Source of the DNA: Planctomycetota bacterium
Lineage (GTDB): Bacteria; Planctomycetota; Planctomycetia; Pirellulales; Thermoguttaceae
Assembly: GCA_029550925.1 (NCBI GenBank)
Contig: JAKPGL010000135.1
Coordinates: forward strand, 1 to 64,000
Direction: 5' to 3'
DNA length: 64,000 nt
Below the pieces are notes generated by a model. It did no database searches and was not told where the DNA came from. It saw only the letters and a list, made by a program, of their open reading frames with translations. Of this stretch, positions 44,304-53,900 are shown one piece after another. The stretch's first letter is position 1. Each line of letters starts with the position of its first letter. The position numbers and the translations under genes were made by a program.

Positions 44304-46289
44304 TTATCGAGGTGGGAGAGGTTCTGGGCGGGCAGCGATGGGGGAACAGAGGGAGTCGGATCGGCCCCAGAGAAGGATCTCGCCCCGTCGCAAGAATCTC
44401 GGCTGCCGCGCTACTACCTGGAGTCGGTTGCCAAACCGCTCCCGCATCTCGGCCTCTTGCTTTTGGGTCGAAAGGACAAATGGCCGATTCGACTGTTGCA
44501 AAAAGGTTTCCAACTGTTCTGGCTTTTCAAAATACTGGATCGGTCGGCCTGCATAGAAGACGAAGCTTTCCCGGATAAATTGGTAGCCGGCCAATTGGAA
44601 CTCGTTGCCGGCGGTCTGTTTAAGTTGGGCGATCATGGGCCGGGCCTCCTGGAACCGGTCGATCCGCACGGCGGCCAAGCCGAAGACGCCCGCCAAAAAT
44701 AGGACCGTCATCAGGGCGAAACTTGCCATGGCCAATCTTTCCCGGCCCCGGCGGGCCAACCAGACAAACACCGCCGCACCGGCAGTCAGGACCAATCCTA
44801 GCAGCCCCAACCATTCTTCACCGGGCGTAAACAGCCAGGCCGTTATCGGAAACCCCACCGCCAACCCCATCCCGACTACCGCCAAACTGCCTAACGCCAA
44901 CCGCATCCAGAACCGCGCCACCCTCTCCGGTCGGGCTAGCCACCGCTCGATGAACCAACCGGTCATCAATCCCAAGGCCGGATAGGCCGTCAGCACATAA
45001 TGCGGCAACTTCGTCCGTGGCACAGACCAGGCCGCCACAAACACGCCGATCCAACAGGCCACAAAAATACAAGCGGCCCGCTGCCGGTGGTCGTCTGGGG
45101 TGGTCCGTTTCGACTCGGAAGGAGCAATCCCCCGCACCAGTTCCACCAGCGCCGGCCCCAAAAAGACCGACCACGGGAAAAACCCTACCAAAATCGCCGG
45201 GATGTAGTACCACACCGGCCCGCTATGGCCCTGCATGGGTTTCATGGTGCGCAGGACGTTTTGCTCCCAGAAAAATTTCCAAAGAAACTCGCCGTCGGTC
45301 TCCATGCCCACCAGGACATACCAGGGAACCGCAACCAGGGCGCAGATCGCCAGGGCGGTGATTGGGCGCATTTGCCAAGCGGTCTGGAGCAGACGCCTGG
45401 GCCGAAAGGTGCGGAGCAAAGCCGCTCCTCCCACCAGCCAACTCAGCAGCATGGCAGCCAGTGTTTTGGCCTGCCAGACAGGCCGGAGAAAATCCCCCTC
45501 CGCCGGTCGAGGAAATCGCCGCATGAGCCAGCCTCGCCGATCCGCCCACCACCGATCCCCCGATTCCCATTGACGCCGAACGAGCAAAAACAACCCCAAC
45601 ATTCCGACCGGCAGAACCAGCCCGATCGGCCCCTTGGCCAAAATGGCCATACCGAAGCAGAAATACATCAGGGCAAAGGCCCACCAACTTGCCTTTCCAG
45701 GGGACGGTTCGTTGGTCGGTCGGCTGGCGTCGGCAACATGGTTTTTTCCACTTTTCGTCCCCGCGCAGGGCGAGGCTTCCGAGAGCTTGTCCTCTATCTT
45801 CGGCTGGACCAATCCGCCAGCGACAAATGCATACATACCTAATGTGGTAAAAAAGACAAAAACCGAATCCGTTGTCGCCGCCCGCGCCGAAACGGTAAAA
45901 ATAATGCTTGTGAGAGCGGCCAGGGCTGCCCAGAATCCCACCCCGGCGCTAAATAGCCGCCGTCCCAGAAAATACACCACCCAGCCGGTCCCTACCCCAA
46001 ACACCGCCGACGGTACCCGAACCGCCCACTCATTGACCCCCAACAGCGAGTAACCGAGCATCATCAACCAATACGCCAACGGCGGCTTCTCGGCGAAAAG
46101 CTCGCCGTTGTATCGGGGCGTAATCCAATCGCCCCGCTGGTACATATCTAGGGCGATGGCCGCATAGAGCGGTTCATCTTCATCCCAGAGGGCGGGCACG
46201 CCTAGTTGAATAAAAAAGACCACGCCGGCGGCCAGACCAATGACCGCCAGATGCCACAGAGTGGTTTTCATTCCATCCGAACCGTGCAT
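44304..46289 (-). CDS. PMT/ArnT-family membrane glycosyltransferase
   Basis: A 661-aa multi-pass membrane protein of the dolichyl-phosphate-mannose/ArnT (GT39/GT83-like) superfamily. The signature is at the N terminus: GVPALWDEDEPLYAAIALDM (with the acidic pair of the first periplasmic loop), then YNGELFAEKPPLAYWLMMLG. About 11-13 hydrophobic segments follow, and the last 130 residues are soluble. It transfers a sugar from a polyprenyl-phosphate carrier to lipid A, a glycan or protein on the periplasmic face; the acceptor is unknown. GGAGG lies 8 bases before the ATG. It is preceded on the minus strand by a DUF3467 gene. Confidence 0.9.
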   Translation of the reverse strand: MHGSDGMKTTLWHLAVIGLAAGVVFFIQLGVPALWDEDEPLYAAIALDMYQRGDWITPRYNGELFAEKPPLAYWLMMLGYSLLGVNEWAVRVPSAVFGVGTGWVVYFLGRRLFSAGVGFWAALAALTSIIFTVSARAATTDSVFVFFTTLGMYAFVAGGLVQPKIEDKLSEASPCAGTKSGKNHVADASRPTNEPSPGKASWWAFALMYFCFGMAILAKGPIGLVLPVGMLGLFLLVRRQWESGDRWWADRRGWLMRRFPRPAEGDFLRPVWQAKTLAAMLLSWLVGGAALLRTFRPRRLLQTAWQMRPITALAICALVAVPWYVLVGMETDGEFLWKFFWEQNVLRTMKPMQGHSGPVWYYIPAILVGFFPWSVFLGPALVELVRGIAPSESKRTTPDDHRQRAACIFVACWIGVFVAAWSVPRTKLPHYVLTAYPALGLMTGWFIERWLARPERVARFWMRLALGSLAVVGMGLAVGFPITAWLFTPGEEWLGLLGLVLTAGAAVFVWLARRGRERLAMASFALMTVLFLAGVFGLAAVRIDRFQEARPMIAQLKQTAGNEFQLAGYQFIRESFVFYAGRPIQYFEKPEQLETFLQQSNRPFVLSTQKQEAEMRERFGNRLQVVARQPRFLRRGEILLWGRSDSLCSPIAARPEPLPPR

Positions 46290-46343
46290 GGGATGCCGCC
46301 TCCTTGCTGTACTATGGACAGCGCAGCCAAGGTCTATGTCCGG

Positions 46344-46724
46344 TTAGGTTCCTGCGGGACCGCCGGGACCACCTCGCACTCGTTTCTGTACATCGGTCTC
46401 CAGCACCCCGAAGGTCGCTTCGTGACGCTGGATCGTTAGATGCAACACCTGCAAGAGCCGTTTGGCCGTGTAATAGTTCATCACGATCCGTTGGCCGATC
46501 ATGATGGGGCCAGTGGGCGGGCCGAACGGTTGGGGATTGATCCCGAAGTCGATAAACACCTCTTCCGGCGTGCCAGTGATCCGGCAGAAATTGGCATACG
46601 AGGTAGCGGTGCGGGAATCATCCACCTGGAGAGGGGGTGGAGTTGGCTGTCGGGCAGGCCCATCGCCTCCCCAATCGCCTTCCGACGAACCTTCTTTAGG
46701 GGGGTGGTGAGAAAAAGAACTCAT
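46344..46724 (-). CDS. DUF3467 domain protein
   Basis: A 126-aa protein. The C-terminal two thirds match DUF3467: SYANFCRITGTPEEVFIDFG, IVMNYYTAKRLLQVLHLTIQ and RHEATFGVLETDVQKRV. The first 40 residues are Pro/Gly-rich and likely disordered. The function is not known; the domain is common in planctomycetes. The ATG at 46724 has AGGAG about 7 bases upstream and is preferred over the in-frame 46775 start. It ends 54 bp before the PMT-family gene on the same strand. Confidence 0.88.
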   Translation of the reverse strand: MSSFSHHPPKEGSSEGDWGGDGPARQPTPPPLQVDDSRTATSYANFCRITGTPEEVFIDFGINPQPFGPPTGPIMIGQRIVMNYYTAKRLLQVLHLTIQRHEATFGVLETDVQKRVRGGPGGPAGT

Positions 46725-47098
46725 CCAGAGTCTCCTACGTGTTAAGAGAAATAGAGGGTTACACTTTCGGAACATTGCCTAGAGGTCGTTCAAAAGGGAG
46801 TCCTCTGCATCCTGGTACCCCTCCCTATGCAGGCAAGAGGCTTTTCTGACGCAACCTTAAATAATTCCAAGGGTTAGGGAGATTTCTCTATAGACGTATA
46901 TTCCAAGGCCCTTGGCTTTCTCCCCTGGAAGGCATAAGATAGCATGAAAGAGCCGGGAGGGGAAAGAGCTTTTGACTCGTCCCCCCCACGGGTAGAGAAA
47001 GGATACGAATCGGTTTAGTATCCCCCAAGATATGGGGCATAAACGGACAAGGGATTATCGATTTTGTGTATATTGCCTATTTTTGAAAGCAGCGAGTC
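46725..47098. other. Divergent intergenic region
   Basis: This 374-bp region separates the DUF3467 gene (leftward) from the IscA-like gene (rightward). I see no repeat, RNA or clear promoter in it; a long purine-rich stretch lies near 46940-47000. Confidence 0.5.
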
Positions 47099-47431
47099 AT
47101 GGCAGTTACGTTGACCGAAGCGGCCCGTACCGAGATCGCCCGGATCATCCAGGCTCAGGGATTGGACGAGCAAACCGCCCTGCGGATTAGCATCGAAGGG
47201 GGCGGCTGTAGCGGCCTACAATATCGGCTTACCCTGGATGGCCAGTTCGACCCGGCCGTCGATGTCCGCTACTCGGGGCCAGATGTCGCCGTGGTAACCA
47301 GAAAAAAGTTCGCCTTGCATCTGGACGGGACCACGATCGACTTCCAGGACGGCCCTTTAGGCCGGGGATTCGCCATTGAAAATCCCAATTACCCCCGGTG
47401 GGGTGGTTGTCCAGGCTGCGGCGGACACTAA
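47099..47431 (+). CDS. IscA/ErpA/HesB-type iron-sulfur carrier
   Basis: A 110-aa A-type iron-sulfur carrier: LTEAARTEIARIIQAQGL, IEGGGCSGLQYRLTLD with the first ligand Cys, then LDGTTIDFQDGPLGRGFAIE and NPNYPRWGGCPGCGGH with two more Cys. The three-cysteine arrangement is that of IscA/SufA/ErpA, though the last pair is CPGC where CGC is usual. It delivers Fe-S clusters to apoproteins in the cytoplasm. It stands alone with no isc/suf genes near it. The ribosome binding site is weak (AGCGAG). Confidence 0.92.
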   Translation: MAVTLTEAARTEIARIIQAQGLDEQTALRISIEGGGCSGLQYRLTLDGQFDPAVDVRYSGPDVAVVTRKKFALHLDGTTIDFQDGPLGRGFAIENPNYPRWGGCPGCGGH

Positions 47432-47614
47432 TCAGCCGACGGCCCCACCAACTTAAACTAACCCCCATTTCTCTCCATCCTTTCTTGAGGCAAAGACTTT
47501 CTATTGGCCTGGGGTAACATGAGGGCCAGATCGGGTTCTGGTTCCCTTTTGGGAAGTACGTCCTTTCCTCTGAACTTTCGGTCCCAAACGGTGAGCCGGC
47601 GTCAGGGGGCGATC

Positions 47615-50215
47615 TCATTCCGGTTGTAGGTCCAGCAGGGCCACATCTTCTGGCCCCAAACTGAGCGTGGTTTGGTCGTCCTTCCACACCACCTTGCCGC
47701 CGTGAACTAGTTCCGGCGTTTCCGGTCGGCTCGGCCGGAGCCCTTCCAGCCGGAGGGTTACCGTCTGGGCATGGGAACTATCATTAAACAGGGTTAGATA
47801 TCGCCCGCCGAAACGCTCCACATACACTCGGGGGTTATCCGAGCGGGCAAGGGTTATCGGTTCCCAGCCGGCCTCCGCCGCTCGTTTACACAACGGTGCA
47901 TATTTCTTAAATAGCGCCCGGTCCCGGTTGTAAAGTTCCGGTCTGGTGAAATAATGTCCTCTGGACGCATCGGGGCTGAAAAATCCCGGAAACATCCCGT
48001 AGGCCAGAGAGCGTTTCATGTATTTTTCCACCAGTTCCGGGACGAACTGGTCGAAGTTGGTGTTCATCAGGAAACAGTAGGGCTTTCCTTTACATAAGGC
48101 CCGGCGGTACAGCAGTTCCGGATCGCTCATCGGGTGCCATCGGCCCTGCCTGTGCCAATCCGTCTCGGTACCCATCACCTCCAGCATGGGCGCCAGCCAA
48201 CAGAGGCGACTCGGCGCCCCATTGGCCATCATGAATTTGCCCATGGCATGAACATCTTTTGCAATGGCCCGAACGTATTCAAACACAATCAGCCCTCGGA
48301 ACATGGCGGGCCGGCGGGTATGGAAACAGAAACCGAGCGGCCGCTCGGCAAACCGGAAATGTTCCCGCCGAAAGTTCAGCTCATCGGTTACATAACCTTC
48401 GCTCGAATCGATGTATTCGCCGTCCAGATCGCCTTTTCGGTTCGGTCCGTAGAGAGAGTCTCGAATCTGGGTGTTCCATTTGACGTTGAAGTCGGTGTGT
48501 TGGCCTGGGATGCCGGGGATGGAGTTCATGCTCCAAACGGCCCCGTTGCACCAGGGGGTGTCCAGCAGCCGGGCCGGTAGTTGGCCGTCGGCGTTATGAA
48601 ATCCGCTGGTAAAAAGGGCCTGGGCGTGTGGGTTTCCTTTGTCGGCCAGGCGTTTGGCCTCGGCCAAGGCGGCCTCCATGGTCCGCGGCATTTCGTTCGG
48701 CATGGGCATCCACCAGGTCATCGGCTCCGTATAGCGGAAGGTAATGATCCCGTGGGCATCATCCCAGGCCGTCTCGTTATTGCCCTCTTTGAACTTAAAA
48801 CCGAAATCCTCCCACCCTTGCACCTGGCTGATTTTAGCAAACGGCATCCATAGGCCCTGTTCGGGCGTTCGGCACTGGAAGGCTTCGGGGAAGATTTCAT
48901 AATACTTGGCCAGGGCCGAGCGAAAGCCCCACCCTGCCGAGAAGGTAAACGTGCAGAAGCGGACCTGGGCCGATGGCTTCTCCGGCGTCAGGCCAATATC
49001 ATACGCAAGATACAGTTCTTCAGTACTCCCATGATAGCCGATGCGGAAAAAGGCGGGCTGTTGCATGTCGATGCCGATGGCCCAGCCCTCCGTGCCCCGC
49101 CGAACCGCTCCAACCGGATACCGGGATAAATACCCAGTGGCCCCACAGTTAAAGCGGGTAGCGTTCAAGTATTCCCGGCCTGGCTGGATCGGTTCTTCCC
49201 GGCGTGGATCGATCAGCCAAAGAAGACCGCCCGGCTCGGCTTGGCCGCTCGCAGTCTCGGTAGGTTTCGGCCCAGGGGCCGCTGCGGACGCCCCGCCTTC
49301 GGAGCCTGCTTCCTGCCGGGGAATCCGAATCGCATAAATCAAACTGACGGCCCGGTCTTTGCCGGTGGTGTCTTCCAGATGAACGTCGAAAAACCGTACG
49401 CCCTGCGGACCAGGCGTCTGCTTGTATCGGAGCCGAAGTCCCAACGCCTCCTGCTCGATCCGCACAAAATCTCCCCCCGCCGCCACATCCCGCACCTGAA
49501 AGCCCTCGGTCGGCCTGGCCGCCAACCGCACCGGCGCCCCTTCAAATAAACAAACCTTCTCCTTGGCCGGGACCACAAAAAGCCGAGGTTCTTTGAAATA
49601 CACCTTCCCCCGGCAATTCCGAAACAATAGATACATGCTGAGCGACTGCACTGGTTTTTCCGGAATGACAAGGACCCGGCGCTCTTGCCAATCGTGGCTG
49701 CCGGCGGCAAAGGCGGCCTGTTGGCCGTACAGCGGCGTGCCGTCCTGGTACCGAAGGTCCAAATACACGGCATAATTGCCTTCCATGTTGCCCCGGACGG
49801 CCTCGGCTTTGCTGGAGGCGATGGCGATGATCGGCGCCGGTTCTTTTTGATTGAGAACCACCTGTTGGCTCAAGCCCCGGCGGGCCTTGGCGTCGTCCCC
49901 GTTGTCGCACACCCAAACCTCCCCCTCCTTCTGGAACCCCTGCTCATACGGTTGCCAGCCATCCGGGCGAAGAAGATCTTCCCCGGAAAGCTGTTGCTCT
50001 AACACTGCTTTGACCACCTGGCCGTCCGCCAACCGCTCTGGTGGGGCCGGTTCCGTCGATGCGGTATCGGCCAGCGATAGCCTGCCTACCAAGATCGCCC
50101 CCACCAAGACGAAAAAAGTCCTCAGAAATCGCATCCTCTGCCAACGCCGATGACCAATTCCCACAACCCTGCCTGCCTCCCCCAAAACACCTCGCCCTGC
50201 GGGATTCCGCTTCAT
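47615..50215 (-). CDS. Large secreted protein, probable TIM-barrel glycoside hydrolase-like
   Basis: An 866-aa protein with a signal segment (LRTFFVLVGAILVGRLSLAD) after a long basic n-region. The first 300 residues are beta-rich, like a carbohydrate-binding or jelly-roll region (GNYAVYLDLRYQDGTPLYGQ). The next 400 look like a barrel with Trp/Asp-rich segments (WDDAHGIITFRYTEPMTWWM, KGDLDGEYIDSSEGYVTDEL). I do not recognise a specific family; the DGEYID-type segment suggests a glycosidase-type active site but this is inference. AAGGAGA lies 6 bases before the ATG. A second protein of similar style is encoded at 59597-62542. Confidence 0.75.
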   Translation of the reverse strand: MKRNPAGRGVLGEAGRVVGIGHRRWQRMRFLRTFFVLVGAILVGRLSLADTASTEPAPPERLADGQVVKAVLEQQLSGEDLLRPDGWQPYEQGFQKEGEVWVCDNGDDAKARRGLSQQVVLNQKEPAPIIAIASSKAEAVRGNMEGNYAVYLDLRYQDGTPLYGQQAAFAAGSHDWQERRVLVIPEKPVQSLSMYLLFRNCRGKVYFKEPRLFVVPAKEKVCLFEGAPVRLAARPTEGFQVRDVAAGGDFVRIEQEALGLRLRYKQTPGPQGVRFFDVHLEDTTGKDRAVSLIYAIRIPRQEAGSEGGASAAAPGPKPTETASGQAEPGGLLWLIDPRREEPIQPGREYLNATRFNCGATGYLSRYPVGAVRRGTEGWAIGIDMQQPAFFRIGYHGSTEELYLAYDIGLTPEKPSAQVRFCTFTFSAGWGFRSALAKYYEIFPEAFQCRTPEQGLWMPFAKISQVQGWEDFGFKFKEGNNETAWDDAHGIITFRYTEPMTWWMPMPNEMPRTMEAALAEAKRLADKGNPHAQALFTSGFHNADGQLPARLLDTPWCNGAVWSMNSIPGIPGQHTDFNVKWNTQIRDSLYGPNRKGDLDGEYIDSSEGYVTDELNFRREHFRFAERPLGFCFHTRRPAMFRGLIVFEYVRAIAKDVHAMGKFMMANGAPSRLCWLAPMLEVMGTETDWHRQGRWHPMSDPELLYRRALCKGKPYCFLMNTNFDQFVPELVEKYMKRSLAYGMFPGFFSPDASRGHYFTRPELYNRDRALFKKYAPLCKRAAEAGWEPITLARSDNPRVYVERFGGRYLTLFNDSSHAQTVTLRLEGLRPSRPETPELVHGGKVVWKDDQTTLSLGPEDVALLDLQPE

Positions 50216-50686
50216 AGCCGTCTCCTTCGCAACACAAAGAGAATGGTAGCCGTTTAGCCGAGTGAAGTACCTTCTGGCTACTGCGTAAACAGCAGACTAC
50301 ATTTTCGAGAGTCTTTTCTTTCTGCACTGCGGCCAATACGAACGCTAAACACGTACTGGGCGGCAGTGAGAACCCAGGGCCAATTCCGCCCCAAATGGTT
50401 ACTTCCTTTCTTTTTACAAGCCGGCGAGGTGGATGAACAGGCCGGTTCGGGCCGGAGTTCAGAAATCACTCTTTAGTGGGGGTTGAAAAGATTTCTGCTC
50501 ACACTGTAAATGAAACCGGCTAACACCTGCAACGGGCAGAAAAACGACCGGCTCGACATCGTCGAAACCTAAAGAATTGGTCCGACGGCAAAACCCAACT
50601 AAGTCCTTAATTTGCAGGAGGTTATGGTAAAAGGCGGGCGATTCCATTTACCGTTTGAGATTCTCAAGAATTTTCCGTCTGGCTTC

Positions 50687-50716
50687 TTGACAACGCCTCC
50701 TTGGGGAGACTATACT
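50687..50716 (+). promoter_or_regulatory. Sigma70-type promoter
   Basis: TTGACA (50687-50692), an 18-bp spacer and TATACT (50711-50716) form a near-consensus sigma70 promoter. It would start near 50723, upstream of the PEP-CTERM remnant and of the large fusion gene at 50999. Confidence 0.7.
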
Positions 50717-50738
50717 AACTTGAAGAAAGCTTTGCATT

Positions 50739-50899
50739 ATGTATAATATAGGTGCTTGGGTCCTGATCGCCCCCACCGTGTATATTCCTGTGCCGGCATT
50801 CCGGGAGCGACCACCGCAGTCTTGGCGGGGCTGAGCGCCGCCGGGCTTGCCCTGATAATCCTACGGCACAAACAAACTGGCCCGCCGCAAGCTGCCTGA
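50739..50899 (+). pseudogene. Possible remnant of a small PEP-CTERM protein
   Basis: After the promoter, an ATG at 50739 opens a short frame (MYNIGAWVLIAPTVYIPVPA) that stops at 50834. In another frame the next segment reads IPGATTAVLAGLSAAGLALI followed by ILRHKQ, a hydrophobic stretch and basic end like a PEP-CTERM tail, stopping at 50899. Joining the two frames near 50790 would give a VPxPGATT-type tail, so a small frameshifted gene is plausible. It may be chance. Confidence 0.4.
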
Positions 50900-50998
50900 G
50901 TTGGAACATTTTATCCGGGAGAAACGGATTGTCTTTCCATTCTCTCACGTTAGGGTAGATGCGTTTTTGGCATCCAACGAATTACGGAGATGAAGACC

Positions 50999-53900
50999 AT
51001 GACACAACCGAGGCAGGAAAAAAGGTCTCAGGCAGATTGGTCAAAGAGTGGGTGGCGGTGGGCTGCTAGGCTGATTGCCGTCCTATTAGGGATAGGTTTT
51101 TCGGCTGTGCCGACGTTGGCTTCCGAGCCAGAGGCTCCGCCAGCCGCCAGCTTTACTATTCGGGCCGACTGGTTCGACCGGGGTAATGTCCGGATCAGCC
51201 GAGCGGGCGAGATGTATGCCGACAAGTATCCCTGCATCTGGAACGCCGGGATAGTGCCTAACCAAGCGGAGTACGACCTGGAATTTCCTGTTACTGCCCA
51301 GTATACAGTGGTTGCGTTGTACACGGCGGCCAGTTCGCGTCCGGTGGATATCTACTTGGATGGGCGGAAGATTCATCAGGGCTTTGCCGGGGTAACCGGC
51401 AGTTGGCAGACCAAAGACGCCCGCTGGGAGGTGCAATGCCGAGTGGAAATCCCGGCGGGCAAACACACGATCAAGCTGCTTTGCCCCGGCCCTTGTATGC
51501 CGCACATCTGTGCATTGCGATTCGAGTCTTCCAAGCCGTTCCCCCCGGAATGGCGATTGCAACGGATGGTTACGGTCCTGCGGCGGCGGAGTTTGCAGTC
51601 GCAGCAGGGCGACATTCCAGCGCCGCACATAGTGCCAGAGACGCCTCTGTTGCTTCAGGCTGGGGTGCAGGCCGAGGTGATCTCCGCAAGCCGTCTGATG
51701 GAAACAGAGCCAGGCAAAAACAACGAGTTGACTTTGGACGAACAAGCTCTGGGAGAGGTGAGTTCGCCGTGGGCGGCCCGGCTTTCGAGCGCCGATGGTC
51801 AAAAAGTCCTGGTCAACTTGGAGCCGTCCCAATTGCGCCGGATGCTAGAGCACACCATCCAATGGATCGACGATTTCCGCACCATGCCGGGGGTCTCGCC
51901 GAGCCTATTGGAACCGGAGCGTGCGGAGCTCCTTCGGCTGACAGCCCGCTTGGACCGCCTCCTAGCGGAACCCGACAGCCAGGGCAAGTGGGAGGAGTTC
52001 CTTGCGATGATGCGGTCGGCGGCCCGCCTGGAACGCCAAGTGGCCCTCAGCAATCCTCTTCTGGATTTCGATCGGCTGTTGGTGGTCCGGCGAAGCCTGA
52101 AAAGCCCTCAACTGGGGCTCCCTTACAACTGGCAGGGTAATTGTGCGTTGCCCCGCAACGGTTTCGACGATGCGATTGCCGTCATTGAGCCGATCCGAGG
52201 CGAAAGCAACCGCTTGACGATTCTCTACAAACCCGAGCGGGACGTATTTGTGGGAGACATCGACCTGCATTTCGACGCAGATCGGATGCTCTTTTCTTCT
52301 CTGGATGCGCAGGGTCGGTGGCAGATATTCGAGATCCGGACCGACGGCACGGGGCTGCGTCAGGTAACGCCCGGCGGCCGGGAAGAGGTGGACAATTATG
52401 ACGCCTGCTATCTGCCCGACGACCGGATTGTTTTCGGTTCAACGGCCCCGATCCAGGCGGTTCCTTGCGTCAACGGCTTCCACCGGGTGGCCAATCTGTA
52501 CATCATGAATCCCGACGGCAGCGGCATCCGCCAACTCTGTTTCGATCAGGAGCACACTTGGTGTCCCACCGTGCTGCCGAACGGCCGGCTGCTCTATCTT
52601 CGGTGGGAATACACCGACACACCGCACGCCCATAGCCGACTGCTCTTTCATATGAATCCCGATGGCACCGGCCAGATGGAATACTACGGCAGCAATTCCT
52701 ATTGGCCAAACTCCTTGTTCTATGCCAGGCCGATCCCCGGCTCGTCCACAAAGTTTGTGGGCATTGTCGGCGGGCACCACGGTGTGCCGCGCATGGGCGA
52801 GCTGGTCCTCTTCGATGTGGCCCGAGGACGCCGGGAGGCCGACGGCGTGGTCCAACGTATCCCAGGCCGAGGCCGAAAAGTCGAACCCAAGATCGAAGAC
52901 AATCTGGTCGATAACTCCTGGCCTAAATTTCTCCACCCATTTCCCCTGAACGAAAAATACTACCTGGTGGCTGCCCAGCCCACGCCCAAGTCTCTCTGGG
53001 GCATTTACTTGGTGGATGTGTTCGATAACATGGTGCTGATCCGCGAGGAGCCCGGCTACGCCCTGCTGGAGCCGATCCCGCTGCGCAAGAGCCCTCGGCC
53101 TCCGGTGATCCCGGATCGGGTTCGGCTCGATCGAAAAGATGGCCTGGTCTATCTGGCCGACATCTACGCAGGCGGTGGTCTGAAGGGCATTCCACGAGGC
53201 ACGGTGAAAAAGCTCCGGCTCTTTACCTACTATTATCTCTATCCGGACATGGGGGGACCGCAAGGTGTGGTCGGTATGGAAGGTCCCTGGGACATCAAGC
53301 GGATCCTTGGCACGGTGCCCGTGGAGGAGGATGGTTCGGCGCTGTTTCGCGTGCCCGCCAATACGCCGATTGCCGTCCAACCGCTCGACGCCGAGGGAAA
53401 AGCCATCCAATTGATGCGGAGCTGGTTTACGGCAATGCCGGGCGAGGTGGTTTCCTGTGTCGGCTGCCATGAGAGCCAGAACACGACGCCGCTGGTAAAA
53501 TCCACGCTGGCTGCCCGTCGGCCCCCTTCCGAAATTACGCCCTGGTATGGACCGGCCCGCGGCTTCAGCTTCCGACGTGAAGTCCAGCCGGTGCTTGACA
53601 AATATTGTGTGGGTTGCCATGACGGCCAAGAACACCATGGCGTCCGGGTGTCCGATCTGCGCGGACTAGAAATGATCACCGATTACAACAGCGCCTACCA
53701 TCACGGAGGGCGAGATGCTGGACGTTTTTCTACCTCCTACGTGGAACTCCACCGCTTCGTCCGTCGACCCGGCCTGGAAAGCGACTACCACCTGCTTACC
53801 CCCATGGAATTCCACGCCGATACCACAGAGCTTGTCCAACTTCTCAGCAAAGGACACTACAACGTCCGGCTGGACGCCGAAGCCTGGGATCGGCTGATCA

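Noticed and set aside
50278-50647. Small minus-strand frames in the gap before 50687
   Set aside because: No ribosome binding site, no motif, and in-frame length is as expected by chance.
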